Notes: generated by a model from the letters alone, not told the origin. A stretch of DNA of 64,000 nt from Leptobrachium leishanense (GCA_009667805.1 CM019064.1:108040328-108104327), one strand, 5' to 3'. Shown: positions 11,756 through 25,540, counted from the stretch's first letter. Numbers and translations are program-made.

Positions 11756-12720
11756 TCAGCAGAGAGGGTAATACAGCCTCCGTTCAATCAGGGCCTCGGC
11801 TCTCTTCTTCCCGGCTGTGGTCAGGAACTTTCTCCCATCTAGAGGCCACGCAGTGAGCCTGGGACGGGGGTTCAAAGAGGCACCTGGCTCCCTCCAGCGG
11901 CGGACAAGCGAGGCGAGAGAAAAATTTCTTCGGATCTGAGTGGGGAAGCAGGACCGCTGTCTTGCCACCTGCGAATGCCAACAATTTAAAAGGGAAGCCA
12001 CAGGCATATTTGATGTTAAGGCTCGCCAGATGAGAAGTGATGGGGCGCCAGTGTCGTCTTCGCTATAAGGTTTCCGGAGCCAGGTCCTGGTAGAGGGCTA
12101 GGGATGAGTTCTCAAATGTCACGTTCACTTCCCTGCATTTCCGCATAAGGATCTCCTTCGTAGCATAATAATGAAGTCTCATAATGATATCTCATGGCTG
12201 AGACTCAGCTCCTCTCGGGGCACGCAGCGCCCTATGTACTCGGTCAATCAGGAGTCGCACCGGGGGCACCTCCGGTGCCAGGCATCCGAGGATGCCCAGC
12301 ACTGTATCCTCCAGCTCCGGCGCTAACACTGTCTCAGGGAGGCCCCTCAGCCTAATATTGTTCCTCCGGGATCTGTTCGAAAGATCCTCCAGCGCCAGTT
12401 CTAGCCGTTCTACCTTGTCCCGCAGGTGAGCTGTGTCTCGTGCCACCTCGTTATGGGTCGCCACCATTTCCTCTGCTGCCTCCTCGAGGGCTGTAGTGCG
12501 TGATCCCAGGTCCCTTATCTCTGACCGCACTTTGGACGCCATTTTAGACATCTCCTTGGCGAGATAACGCTGCATGTCTCCCATACGTTCCAGGAGGTGG
12601 GAGATGTCTGCTTTAGACGCCGGCTGTGTGTCCCGTTTGGCAGCCGTCGCCTCTTAGTCCAGGCCCGACCGCCTCGTGGGGCCGCCATCTTGGGCCTCCA
12701 CTCCATCGCGGCGCAGGAAG
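11756..12720 (-). pseudogene. LINE ORF1 (coiled coil and RRM-like RNA-binding protein), degenerate
   Basis: The best frame (12192-12584) contains a heptad-like coiled coil (VRSEIRDLGSRTTALEEAAE) followed by LEDLSNRSRRNNIRLRGLPE, the signature entering the RRM-like domain of L1/Tx1 ORF1 proteins. RLLIDRVHRAL follows. Upstream the same frame reads KADISHLLERMGDM, preceded by an in-frame TAA. Downstream the C-terminal domain continues in shifted frames (RLHYYATKEILMRKCREV, then SLALYQDL). In the family this trimeric protein coats the LINE RNA. It is clearly inactivated. Confidence 0.8.
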
Positions 12721-12834
12721 ATCGGAGCCACCTCCGTCTCCTGCGGCCTGGGTTATTTTCCGGTCCTCACGCTGCCCAGCATGTTTGCGGTTCCGGCTGG
12801 GGGTAGTAGGGTGTGCTGAAGAAGCGTTGTGCTA

Positions 12835-13065
12835 TTAGGGGTCACGGGGGAACTCAGGAATCACGGGAGCCCCTGTTACATGCGACTGCTCCGGTGGACG
12901 TCCAGACTCCGCCCCCTGTCTTTTGGTTTTTAATCTCACAGGGATCGGCATGGCGTCTCTTTTTGCTTTAAAGACATGCTGGTCATTATTAGACAGCGCC
13001 GATATGGAGGGATCTGCCTGAAAGTGTTTAGCTTCCAGGTTGCTAGGATACCTAATATGCGCCAT
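12835..13065 (-). other. Small unrecognised ORF at the LINE 5' end
   Basis: A 76-codon ATG-initiated frame (MAHIRYPSNLEAKHFQADPS...) lies just upstream of ORF1, in GC-richer sequence with CpGs. I recognise no domain. It could be an N-terminal part or leader ORF of the LINE, or chance. Confidence 0.25.
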
Positions 13066-13129
13066 TGGGCAAGTATCTAGGTGGACGCATGCGCGCAGGG
13101 AGGACGCAGATGCCGAACTGTGGGGAGTG

Positions 13130-13308
13130 GTGAGTTAATCAATTAATGTTTGTATGTCCTTATGTGTATAAATTGGTTCATGGAACATTGTTTACTTGTA
13201 TATCCAGATGAAAGCCTCGGGGAGAGGCTGAAACGTTGATTTAATATGGATTAAATAAAGAATCTTTATAGTCCTGGAGTGCCACCGTGATTCTGTGGAT
13301 TTGCATCT

Positions 13309-13310
<2 letters not shown>
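13130..13310 (+). ncRNA. Degenerate hammerhead-like motif in a Penelope-type terminus
   Basis: The core at 13205-13211 reads CAGATGA (consensus CTGATGA). Stem II is a perfect AGCCTC (13213-13218)/GAGGCT (13224-13229), then GAAAC at 13230-13234 and GTTGAT instead of a clean cleavage triplet. Downstream 'gtcctggagtgcc' aligns with the motif at 3.1 kb. The retained stem II with decayed core and cleavage site indicates a fossil copy. Confidence 0.5.
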
Positions 13311-13347
<37 letters not shown>

Positions 13348-13534
13348 ATTGCAAACACCGATTTTGGATTAGGAGAGTGCTGACTGCTTTTTTTATATAT
13401 ATATATATATCCCAATATTTCAATGAAAATCTAAACAATTGCATATGAAAACCAAGAAATGTTTGGAAAATCATAAATAACCTACAATCACCCCCCCCAT
13501 CCACTCCCAACAAGCCGCTGTCAAAGTAAACAAC

Positions 13535-14312
13535 CAAACCTTGCAACACCCCATAGATGTAGCAAATTCCTTTAATAATTATTTTGATGGATGCATCACC
13601 ACCCTATTTGCTAAGCTAAGGAATAACTCACATTCAGAATGGCCATACGCGGTCAGGCCCCACCAACTGTGCAAAGACCCTAATCGCAGAGAAATTAAAT
13701 TTCAGACAAGTACTTGTCAATCTCTTCACTTAAGTTCTCAGTGATCTAAAAATGAAATATCAGTCTAGACCTGGTCAAATCCCAGCAATGCTGCTGAAAA
13801 TCAGTGCGCCGGAAATTCTGAAACCTGTTGCAACCCTAATCAATGAATCACTGGCAACTGGATATATACCCAAACTCTGGAAGACTGCGAGGGTGGTACC
13901 TATCCATAAACGTGGTGACAATACTTTGGATTCCATGACTGCCATTTTAAAAGTTTGCAATGATATCCAAGCTGACCTGGATAAGGAGATGTAGTGTATG
14001 CAGCTTCCCCGGAAACACACCTTCATAAACTTACTACCTTGTATAACTCATTCTGCCCCTTTTGCTACAATGTAACTGCACTGAGACATATTAAAATAAC
14101 TAAACTGGCCATTGCTGGAATCTAGACACACCCTTCCCAACCCTCCTAGATTGTGAGTTCCTACGGGAATAGGGTCCTCATCTCCTCCTGTACTGTTTGT
14201 CAAATGTTGTTCAATGTATTGTAACCCTGTCTATACTGTGCTTATTGTACAGCACTGCAGAATATGCTGGCGCTTTATAAATAAAGAATAATAATAATAA
14301 TAATATCCAACT
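13535..14312 (+). mobile_element. CR1/L2-like LINE, copy 1 (internally deleted)
   Basis: A coding remnant at 13752-13994 includes GQIPAMLLKISAPEILKPVATLI and WKTARVVPIHKRGDNTLD, the entry to the reverse transcriptase in CR1/L2-type LINEs. It then jumps directly to TAILKVCNDIQADLDKEM and a stop, so much of the domain is deleted. The 3' end is 'tatgctggcgctttataaat' followed by (AAT)n. An additional fragment (13541-13744) upstream is probably the same element. Confidence 0.7.
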
Positions 14313-15960
14313 ACCTTCTGATATCATTGCTCCCCGTTATGTCAAAAATTTTGAAAAAAATGTCTACACGCTATTATGTGATTATTATCAATATTCAAAC
14401 TATTAAACCCCGGATCAATCAGGCTTTAATTCAGATCATTCAACTACAACTGCCATTTTAAAAGTTTGCAATGATATCCAAGATGACATGGAACAATGAG
14501 ACCTAAATGGAGTCATTTTCCTTGATTTTACAAAGACCTATGACACAATAGACCATGGAATCCTATTACAAAAACTTAAAACCTCAGCAGGGTTATTCAA
14601 AGAGAATCGAAAAGTCACCGCACTTTCGGTGACTTTTTGTTCTCTTCAATACGGTGCGATTTGGCGATCCCATTTCAGTGACCCTGCAGTGTATTCAGCA
14701 AGCACCACAGGGCCGTCGTAGTGCAGGGAAAAGCCGCCGCAAACCCGACGAAAACTCACCACAAAACCTGGCGAACACACACCGAAACCCGCAAAAACAT
14801 TTGGATTAACCCCGCCGAAAACGCCGGAGAAACCCGAACAGGAGCCGATCACAGCGAAGAGCAGTCGCCGAAAAAAGCCGACACCGCAGACGAATGGAGT
14901 GAAAAAAAATAAAAACAGTACGCTTGACTGTTTGAAAAGTAAAAAGCTGTTTGCAAAGAAACTACAGAACGAAAATGTCTGAAATTTACATATAAGATCC
15001 AATGAATGATAATAAAAAGGCCGTTACAGGAAAAAGAAAAAACGATTTAAATTTTTTTTAAAAAAAAATCCCAAAACATGCCTAAAAGATCGTAAAAAAT
15101 CTAAACATAAAGAGACTTTTTACTGCAGAATATTATAATAAACGGTTTATTAGATATTGGATTAAAACGGGAATATTTTTAATATTGAAGCCTATGGGAT
15201 TCGCCTGAATAAACCTGTCGAATTAAACCACCGAACAGCAGGGCAATTCGGCAACTTTTCACTGCTGGTTTTTGTTCTCTGAATAGCCAAAGCATTGCTT
15301 CTCTATGGGGAATTCACTGCCCGCGAACAGGCACCGTATGTGCAGGCAATTCGCCAACATTTGGCGAACTGCCTGATCTCTGGATAGCCGAATGGCCAGG
15401 AAAGGTAACCATACGCTGAATTAAAACATCTGGTTACCTTTCGGCCCCAATTCGGAGCTCTTTGAATAACCCTGCAGGTATTGGTGATCGCACACTAACC
15501 TGGTTTCAAATCATATGTATCAGATCAATCACTGTCAATTTATGACAGCACTTCCCTCCCTCTCGCAGTCACGTGCGTTGTATCCCAAGGCTCGATACTT
15601 GGCCACCTGCTATTCACAATATTCATAAATGATCTGCCGAATGTCTGCAAAGCCTCAACTCAAAAATTCTCATCTAAGCTTTACCCTAAACTAGGTGCCC
15701 TGTACAGAAACAAATCTTGCCTGAGCCCCATAGTAAGAAAGCAGATTGTACAACAATGCTTATGTTGGTCATTGGATAAGGAGATGTAGTGTATGCAGCT
15801 TCCCCGGAAACACACCTTCATAAACTTACTACCTTGTATAACTCATTCTGCCCTTTTTGCTACAATGTAACTGCATTGAGACATATTAAAATAACTAAAC
15901 TGGCCATTGCTGGAATCTAGACACACCCTTCACCTTTCCAACCTGGTGTTTAAGAGATTT
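14313..15960 (+). pseudogene. CR1/L2-like LINE reverse transcriptase, copy 2, split by a MITE
   Basis: The sequence resumes the reverse transcriptase at a decayed NYRPISLLP-like block, then YVKNFEKNVYTLLCDYYQ, TTTAILKVCNDIQDD and GVIFLDFTKTYDTIDHGILL (catalytic block A). A Harbinger-like MITE (14588-15474) interrupts it. The frame continues with GIGDRTLTWF, then the VSQGSILGHLLFTIFINDLPN block, after which the 3' region at 15770-15950 repeats 13979-14135 almost exactly. Many lesions. Confidence 0.72.
14588..15474. mobile_element. Harbinger-like MITE copy A, 3-bp duplication CAG
   Basis: The inverted termini CAGGGTTATTCAAAGAG and CTCTTTGAATAACCCTG are flanked by CAG on each side (14585-14587 and 15475-15477). 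Removing the element and one CAG restores a continuous LINE reading (KTSGIGDR). At 887 bp it contains no transposase; the 118-aa minus ORF is not convincing. Confidence 0.8.
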
Positions 15961-16292
15961 TCTGGGAAGCTACCACTTTTTCACTTAGTGGCGGCTCTTT
16001 AAATAGGCAAATTAGGTGCGCACCTAAGGTCCCACACTTACAGGACCTTGCGGCTGCCTAATTTGCAGGATGCACATGCAGGCAGCATGGTAAATTATTT
16101 TGATCTGCCTGCGGCGGCTGTGTTATTTGTTAGCCCCGGCCACCTGCTGGGAGTCTAAGATGGTGGCTGGTGGTCCTCTCTGATGATGTCAGAGAGGGAG
16201 TGCTGGACATCTGCCGCCCATGTTTGTCCCGGGCTTATCTGGCCACACCCTGCCTGCCTGTTGCCTTGAAGATCACTCGCTCTAATCACAAT

Positions 16293-16691
16293 GAGGTCTG
16301 ATATCTGGGTATACATGTATCTGGGTATGAAATCTGGGTATACATGTATCTGGCGTATGACATCTGGGTATACATGTATCTGGGGTCTGACATCTGGGTA
16401 TACATGTATCTGGGTCTGATGTCTGGGTATACATATATGTGGGTATATTTATGTATCTGGTTATACATGTATCTGGGGTCTGTGTCTAGATATACATGTA
16501 TCTTGGGGTCTCATGTCTGGGTATTCATGTATCTGGGGCCTGTGTCTGTCTGGGTATACATGTATCTGGGGCTTGTGTCTGTCTGGGTTTAAATATATCT
16601 GGGGCCTGCGTCTGTCTGGGTATACATGTATCTGGAGAATTGGATATTCATGTATCTGTGGTCTGGTGTGTCTGGGTATACATGTATCTGT
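16293..16691. repeat. Minisatellite, ~25-bp unit
   Basis: About fifteen diverged repeats of 'tctgggtatacatgtatctg' with a short variable spacer. The Tyr/Ile-rich ORFs across it on both strands come from the repeat and are not genes. Confidence 0.9.
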
Positions 16692-17750
16692 ATTCATTAA
16701 GTGAATTTGACAATGCCCTGCAAGACTTCTCAAATTCTGAAGATCACTTACATCAACTAAAACTACAGCATTTTGCATCATGTCAGAATCACATTAATGC
16801 AGATAGTATGTAAATAAATGACTTTCTGAGTACCATTATAATATCTTTTGGGTTCAGCACAAGGCTTCTGTATTGTATGCACAGCATCTGGCGGCGGGGC
16901 GTAATAGTAGGGTATCGTATAGGGTAAAATCTGGGTGGCGGTGTGCCAACTGAAGCTTAGTAGAAGTTGTTTGATGCAGCTAGACAATGATCTAAGTATG
17001 AAAGTAAAGCACTACAAAAAAAAATCCACCATTTAGACTGGCGCAGACCTTAACCTATAATTCATTAAAATATACCTAAACAAAGTAACTTAGTGAATCC
17101 TACCCATTTTGCTTTTACTATTAAAAAGATTAATTAAAATGTAAATATTATCATAGAAGAAGAAACCTTTTCACTTTTATTCATGTAAAGAGAAAACAGT
17201 TTAATATTCTTATATTCTTTGTTCATGTTGTTTCTTTAAACTGCTGGTGGCCGATAAAACCCAGACTATTTTTTTTAATTTACTTTGATATAAGTGAAAT
17301 TGAAGTTTCAGAAGGTTGCATTTCTGTCTAGGCAATAGGCATTCTAATTTCAAGTGACACTAAAATCCCTTCATAATGCTGCAGTCTTCACACTGCACTG
17401 CAGTACAAATGCAGTTTGGAAAGCCTATTCCTGCCATTAAAACCTTCATTGGGAAGATTTACAGTACCCAAGTGAAACATCAAGTTTGTCTTTAATTTTA
17501 ATTCAATGCAAAAGACTCAAGGTTATAGCGAAATACTATGCAGGCGGAAATGTTGAGAAATGATGTGCATAAAGGAATACAACATGACACTTAATGCAGA
17601 GCCACAATATTTACCTGCTTTAGGATGTTCCACAAAAGTAAAATAACTTATATAATGATAAATACATTACATTCAGAAAATATTCAGATGCAGAAAACCA
17701 GATTGACAACATTTTAGTGTATTAAAAAGATAAAACAACGGAAATATCAC
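16692..17750. other. AT-rich stretch, nothing recognised
   Basis: No coding potential, RNA gene or clear repeat boundary is visible. Likely intron. Confidence 0.5.
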
Positions 17751-17852
17751 ATTGACATAAGTATGACACTTGAAATTTAGCTGAGATACATCCCATTTCT
17801 CTGGATCTTCCCATCAGATGTTTCTACACTTTGACTGGACTCCATCTACAGC

Positions 17853-18045
17853 CAATGTACAGGCTGGATGGAGTAGAGGTAACATCACTGCTCAATAACT
17901 AAGGAGACACAGTTTCGAATCCCAGCAAGAGCACCTTTCCAGTAAGTGTCCTTGGGCAAGACACCCAATGGTACATACTTGCCTACCTAGGAAATCCTTG
18001 GTAAAATCCTGGTAAAATCCTGGTAAAATCCTTCATAAAAAAAGA
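17853..18045 (+). repeat. tRNA-derived SINE copy 2
   Basis: Begins TACAGGCTGGATGGAGTAGAGG, has a mutated B box (GTTTCGAATCCC), then 'gtgtccttgggcaagacacc', GGTACATACTTGCC, and a tail of repeated 'tggtaaaatcc' before an A run. Nested in the decayed Tc1 element. Confidence 0.7.
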
Positions 18046-18239
18046 GTTTGATTGGACATGATTGGAAAGGCAAACCCCAGTCTACATAAGGTTTTGTAAA
18101 TACATATCTGAGCAAACATCAAGCCAAGAGACCAAAGGATCTGCCTGCAGAGCTCAGAGATCTGATTTTGTCATGGCACAGATATGACAAAGCCTTCCAA
18201 ACATTCAAGATCCCAAGACCACAGTGATCTCTATAATTA

Positions 18240-19080
18240 TGAGATAGGAGATGTTTGAAGCCACAACGACACTTCCAAGAGCTGGCCGCCCCAACCAAAC
18301 TGAGCAGCTAAGGAGAAGGGCAAGGCAACCAAGCAACCAGATGGTCACTCTTGCTGAGCTTCAGAGTTCATGTGTGGATATGGGAGAAACTACACCTATC
18401 TTGCTTTTATGTAGCCTCTCCTCACTGTAAGACACGTTAAATTCCACTTGCAGTTTGCAAAAAACAACATTCTCTCATAAATGAAAGGAAGATTGAACTT
18501 TTTGGCCTCAATACAAAGGTGTCATGTGTGCTGTAAACCTGGCTCCTCACCTGCACAATACTATTCCAACAGTGAAGCATGCTGGAGCTTACATCATGGT
18601 TTGGAGGAGGTTTTATGCACCAGGGACTGGGAAACTGGTCAGGTTTGCAGGAAAGCTGAAGGTGGGACATTCATAGGTATAGAGATATCTTTAATGAATC
18701 ACATTAAAGGCACATTGGCTCAGAGCACCCAGGACCTCAGACTGGACTGAATGTTCACCTCCTAACTAGACAATGATCCTAAGCACATAGCCAAGACAAC
18801 ACAAGAGTGGCTTAGGAACATCTCTGTGAATGTTCTAGGATGCCCTAGCCAGAATCTGAACTTTAACCCAATTAAACATCTCTGGAGTGACCTGAAAATG
18901 GCTGACATCTCATGGCCCCTGTCCATCTGACAGCTTCAGAGGATCTGTGAGGAGGTGAATGGCAGAAACTGTCTAAATCCAGTTGTGCAAAGCTGACGGC
19001 ACTGTACTTAACAAGACTTGAGGCTGTGATTGCTGGCAAAAGTGCTTTGACAACATACTGCGTTAAGGTCTGAATAATCA
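18240..19080 (+). pseudogene. Tc1-like transposase pseudogene
   Basis: Only scattered blocks of the DDE transposase remain, with stops and frameshifts throughout. The second catalytic Asp is retained in QDNDPKH-like text, and the PDLNPIE block reads NFNPIKH, losing the Glu. The homology is clear from the order and spacing of blocks within the Tc1-type termini. Confidence 0.75.
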
Positions 19081-19397
19081 GGTCCATTGGATAGTTCAGA
19101 TTATTCTTGTTAAGAAATTTGCAGCAGCGTCAAAAAACTGTTTTTTTTGCTTTGTCCTTAAGGGGTATTGTTTGTAGACTGATGTGAAAGTAAAATAATT
19201 TCTAGATTCAGCATAAGGCATAATATTTGAAAAAAAATGAAAGGGTCTAAATAGTTTCTGAATGCACTGTACATAGACATAAATAAGAGTGATTTTTTTT
19301 CTTAAGCACATTGTGTACATTTCTGTAAGAATCTTTGCATATTTAAAATAATCAGCATATATTAAATGTATTGTGTAACAACATTTTAATACATTTT

Positions 19398-20006
19398 CAG
19401 GGTTATTCAAAGAGATTCGAATGGCTGCCGAAAGGGAACCGAACGCTGAAAATCTGCGTTCGGTTACCTTTCTTGGCCATTCGGCTATACAGAGAGCAGG
19501 CAATTCGTCAAATCTGTTCAAAGGCAGTGAAATCCCCATAGAGAAGCAATGCTTCGGATATTCAGAGAACAAAAACCAGCAGTGAAAGGTTCCCAAAATG
19601 CCCTGCAATTCGGTGGTTTAATTTGGCATATTTATTCAGGCGAATCCCATAGGCTTCAATGTTAAAAATATTCCCGTTTTAATTCAATATCTAATAAACA
19701 GTTCATCTAATAAACCGCTGCTTTTTCCGGTGGCTGTGCTGCGTGTGATCGCCTGCTCAGGTTTTTACGGCGTTTTCGGCGGGTTAATCCAGATGTTTTT
19801 GTGGGTTTCGGTGTGCATTCGCCCTTCTTTTGCGGTGAGTTTTCGGTGGGTTTGTGGCGACCTTTCCCTGCAATTCGGAGACCCTGTGTTGCTTGCTGAA
19901 TACACCACAGGGTCGCCGAAATGGGATCGCCGAATCATACCGAATTGAAGAGAACAAAAAGTCACCGAACGTGCGGGGGCTTATCGATTCTCTTTGAATA
20001 ACCCTG
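19398..20006. mobile_element. Harbinger-like MITE copy B (609 bp, internally deleted)
   Basis: Termini CAGGGTTATTCAAAGAG and CTCTTTGAATAACCCTG, in opposite orientation to copies A and C. It shares with them internal text such as 'ctaataaaccg' and 'tgttaaaaatattcccg'. The flanking 3-bp duplication is not clear. Confidence 0.75.
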
Positions 20007-20458
20007 CTAGGAATTTTGAAAATTCAATTTATAACATTCAACTGCAACTTCCTTTGACAGCTGCATTTCAAAAGCATTCTTTAAGCATGTTTAGACGGTA
20101 TTGACCATTCAACTGCCAAGTGCTTTTTGTTGATATAAAATAGTTTAACATTGCTTTGAAACATGACATGCCTAGATTACACTTAAATTTAAGGTAAAAT
20201 AGAAATTTTGCTAAAATTATTCTAATCTAAGATAGATACAGATTAAAATTAATTATTTGATATATTTGTCTATGCTTTCCAGGAATATTTCGATGAAAAA
20301 GGTTCTGAACTCCAGATGGTATCCCTTATATTGTACAAATTCAAATGGGGTCTGTCTGCTTTATTAGCATATGGGTAGAAATGGCTTTTTTTGTAAATAA
20401 ATGTAATATATATATATAATAATATATGTCAACATTTATACAGTTTTCTGTTCATTTA

Positions 20459-21346
20459 CAGGGTTATTCAGAGAGCACTGAAATATCAGTGACATTTTGG
20501 TGCTCTCTGATTCGTCACACTGGCGAGTCTGATTCGCTGACCCTGTGGTGAATACAGCATTCACCGTAGGGTCCCCATAGTGCGGTGAATCGGCCGATGA
20601 ACGAATCAAAACGACGCCGCCAACCCGTTGGACAGCCACCACAAACCTGCCGACCGCCACTGCCAACCCGTGGGACAGCCGCTGCCAACCCGCCAGCCAC
20701 CGCAGCAAACCTGCCTAACGCAGCCAACAAGCCCCTAATCACAGCACTGACCAGCCACAGAAAAAAGACGACAAACCGCCGGATGGGTAAAAAGAAAACA
20801 ACAAATAAGGTTTGAAGGTACCAAATTTGCAAAGCTGTTTGCAAAAAACTACTGGATGAAAATGTCTGGAATTAACATATAAGGTGCTATGAATAATACA
20901 AAAAAAGTCTGTTACTGAAAAATTTTTTAATTTTTTTTCGAAAAAATCCCAAAAAATACATAAAAAATATTTAAAAAAATAAATAAAGAGACTTTTTGCT
21001 GCAAATTAAAAGAATACACGGTTTAATAGATATTGAATAAAAACAGGAATATTTGTAACATTGACGCCTATGGGATTCGCCTGATTAAACCTGCGGAATG
21101 AAACCACTGAACATCAGGGCTTTTCACTGACATGTCACTGCTTTTCGGTGTTCTCTGAATAGGTTAACCATTGCTTCTCTATGGAGATTTTACTGCCATC
21201 GAACAGGCACCGTATTTGCTGGCAATTCGCATTCAATTTGGTGAACTGCATGCTCCTCTGTTAATAGCCGAATGGCCACGAAAGCCATTCGGCTTCACTG
21301 TTCGGTGCCATTTCGGGGCCAGAGCAGCTGTCTCTGAATAACACCT
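20459..21346. mobile_element. Harbinger-like MITE copy C, TTA duplication
   Basis: An 888-bp element starting CAGGGTTATTCAGAGAGCAC and ending GTCTCTGAATAACACCT, flanked by TTA (20456-20458 and 21347-21349). Internal text parallels copy A. The proline/alanine-rich ORFs inside are not supported as genes. Confidence 0.75.
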
Positions 21347-21795
21347 TTAATTTTTATTCCATTTTTTCCTCTCTAGATCATGTTGACCAATGCAACCTGT
21401 AACTAATCTTGAAATATTTTAGATTTTAGTAATTCATAAATCGCTTAATACTACATGACTTTTGTAAAAGAAACTGGATGAGTAACTGAATAATGTAATA
21501 TTTTTTTCTCTGTGAATTAATGCAGGTTTGTTCATACCTACTTGTATTGAGATCAATATGTAAGTGGCTACATTATTTAATTTTTCATGTTCAAATAAAA
21601 ATATTTATTGATACGTTTCTATAATGAAAGCACGGTGGATCAATATGTATTTATATTTTTGTCAGGACTTTGCTGTTGGTTTCGCTATATTAACAATATA
21701 TTAATTACTTTGGGATTTTAGTGAAACAGGAAAAGAACATTCTGTTTCACCATCATTCGTATTAACCCTTTCAATGTCAGAAATGAGCATACACA

Positions 21796-22692
21796 CAGGG
21801 TAATTCAAAGAGATCCGAATTGCTTGAGAAAGGTAACTGAACGCTGAAAATCAGCGTTCGGTTACCTTTCTTGGCAATTCGGCTATTCAGAGAGCAGGCA
21901 ATTCGCCAAATCCTGGCGAATTGCCTGCACATACGGTGCCTGTTCGGTGCCTGTTCGAGGGCAGTGAAATCCCCATGAAAACGCACTGCTTCGGCTATTC
22001 AGAGAACACAAACCAGCAGTGAAATGCCCTGCCATTCGGTGGTTTAATTCGGCAAGTTTATTCAGGAGAATTACATAGGCTTCAATGTTAAAAATATTCC
22101 CATTTTAATTAAATATCTAATAAACCGTTCATTATAAAATTCTGCAGTAAAGAGTCTCTTTATTTATCGATTTGTTAGGATATTTTAAGCATTTTTCTGG
22201 ATTTTATTTTTTTTAAAAGTCCGATTTTTTTTGATTTTTTTTAAGTTTACTTATTTTTTCTGTAACGGCCCTCTTTATTATCATTCCCTGGACCTCATAT
22301 GTAAATTTCAGACATTTTCGCTCAGTAGTTTCTTTGCAAACAGCGTTTCACTTTTCAAACATTCATGCAAACTGCTTTTCTAATTTATTCACTGCCTATT
22401 CTGTGGTGTCGGCTTTTTCCAGAGGCTGCGATCGGCTCCTGCTCGGGTTTTTCCGTGGTTTTCGGCACTTTAATCCAGATGTTTTTGAGGGTTTTCGGCG
22501 TGCATTAGCCGGGTTTTGCGGTTAGTTTTCGTCAGGTTTGCGGCAGCTTTTCCCTGCAATTCGGGGACCCTGTGGTGCTCACTGAATACACCGCAGGGTC
22601 ATCGAAATGGGATCGGCAAAAGGAACCGAATTGAAGAGAACGAAAAGTCACCGAGCGTGCGGTGACTTTTCGAATCTCTTTGAATTACCCTG
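21796..22692. mobile_element. Harbinger-like MITE copy D, ACA duplication
   Basis: Termini CAGGGTAATTCAAAGAG and CTCTTTGAATTACCCTG flanked by ACA (21793-21795 and 22693-22695). At 897 bp it is the best matched in length to copies A, C and G. No transposase. Confidence 0.8.
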
Positions 22693-22779
22693 ACAGTTTT
22701 GCATTGAAATACAACAAAAAACACAAATTGGCATATATAACCACATACGTGAACATTTGAATATAATATTAGAATTCAC

Positions 22780-23190
22780 CCTTGGGAGAAACAAAATTCC
22801 TTGTGAGATCACACACCTGTCACCCTGTATTAATTTAAAGAAGCTAAAAGGAGCTCCGATCTCCAATCTCACTGTAACAAAACGTTCAGTTACCTTTACT
22901 GCTTCATTACAACAGCCAGCCTATACTAAGTATAGGATATGTTAATTTACATTAATGATGCGTAGGGAAACACACCACTCAAGCCCCGAGCCCATCTTGC
23001 AGCAATAGTGGAATAGCGATTCCTGGTGATAAGATAACTACAGGAAATGTTATGTACAACGTCTCCTGTGGTTTTCTTATAGCAACTGTGGAATATGGCC
23101 CCATGTTAGCATCAAAAGTTCTACACACTAGATGGTGTCCTGTATCTTGCACAAATTCAAACGGGGTCTCCATTATTGACATACAGGCAG
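22780..23190 (+). repeat. Unclassified interspersed repeat (family also at 20.3, 27.8, 33.9 and 60 kb)
   Basis: Contains 'cactgtaacaaaacgttca' (also near 59980) and 'ctagatggtgtcctgtatct' with 'ttgcacaaattcaaac' (also, diverged, near 20315, 27830, 33885 and inverted near 60340). No ORF or terminal repeat is apparent. The Tc1 element starting at 23196 is inserted at its edge. Confidence 0.55.
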
Positions 23191-23195
23191 ACATA

Positions 23196-24788
<1,593 letters not shown>

Positions 24789-24995
24789 TACTCTTTTTGA
24801 CAAATACAGTAAATAGGATCAAAGTAACAGGCAAACGTGGGCAATCTTTAACCTCTGGTTTAGGGAATAACTCCACTCTCTATGATTACTTCAAAAAGTT
24901 TAAAAAAATACAACAGGTAAGCCACAAATCCACTTAAATGAGAACATATAATGATATCTGGCTTTGTAGGAGTTCCACTCCTATAAGAATATTAA

Positions 24996-25168
24996 CAGGT
25001 CTATTCAATAAAAATTTCAGGAGAATTGACAGAAGAGAACAATCTAGACCAAATAGCCAATTTGGAAAGTGAGATAAATGGGAGAATTTCTCTGGTTTGG
25101 CTATTTTGACCTGGAATTTTCACTTCTCCAGTCATTCTCCTGAGTTTCACCGTTAGTCAATAGACCTG
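24996..25168. mobile_element. Short palindromic MITE copy b1
   Basis: Starts CAGGTCTATTCAATA and ends TCAATAGACCTG. The interior is itself an imperfect inverted repeat around 'ggtttggctattttgacc'. The same small family occurs at 39690, 40176 and partially at 41807. Confidence 0.75.
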
Positions 25169-25335
25169 TGAGAATGTACTCAACAAAATTGTCTTTATTT
25201 GTTGTTGAGTTGTATAGGATCCACAACGTGATTCAAATCCTTCTTTAGAATTTTCTACTGTTATTATTACATCACCTCAATTTTGATTTAAATATATGTA
25301 TAATGTGTATATACAATAAAGTGTTTATACAATAT

Positions 25336-25540
25336 TTTTTGGAGAAAGGATTTTACCAGGAGGGATACATTGAGATTTCTCTTGTTTTCAAGTATGTCCT
25401 GTGTGGCGAGTATGTACCGTTTGGTGTCTTACCCAAGGACACTTGCTGGAGAGGTGCTCGTCGGGATCGAACCCATGTCTCCACAGGCTCTCTCCACGCA
25501 GAGCAGTGATGTTACCTTTACTCCACCCAGCCGGTACGAT
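25336..25540 (-). repeat. tRNA-derived SINE copy 3
   Basis: Minus-strand copy starting GTACCGGCTGGGTGGAGTAA, with a perfect B box GGTTCGATCCC (25463-25473 on the complement). It continues through the GGTAC-ATACTCGCC junction uninterrupted to 'cctggtaaaatcc' and a short A run. It is the best full-length reference for the split copy at 5.5/6.4 kb. The 68-aa plus-strand ORF is antisense to it. Confidence 0.78.

Larger units (their letters stand above)
7225..13120 (-). mobile_element. Tx1/L1-type non-LTR retrotransposon (LINE), degenerate
   Basis: Reading on the minus strand from about 13120 to 7225, it has a GC-rich 5' region, an ORF1 remnant with coiled coil and RRM-like block, ORF2 with an AP-like endonuclease, reverse transcriptase and long C-terminal region, a ~300-nt 3' UTR, and a T-rich (minus-strand A-rich) tail near 7226-7242. 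Multiple frameshifts interrupt both ORFs. The 5' boundary is uncertain and was set where Penelope-type sequence begins. Confidence 0.85.
17750..19272 (+). mobile_element. Decayed Tc1-like element with an inserted SINE
   Basis: The right terminus reads 'aatagtttctgaatgcactg' followed by TA. Transposase pieces on the plus strand include RAGRPTKL-like text near 18270, DNDPKHIAKTTQEWL near 18771 and LNFNPIKHLWSDLKMA near 18870 (third catalytic residue E changed to K). The left end is diverged, but 'gtttctacactttgactggac' near 17820 and 'ttgattggacatgattgg' near 18049 match the usual pre-transposase region of this family. The SINE at 17853-18045 sits between them. Confidence 0.75.

Noticed and set aside
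16170..16200. Hammerhead core-like CTGATGA near 16181
   Set aside because: Followed by 'tgtcagagag', a simple hairpin with no GAAAC; chance match.
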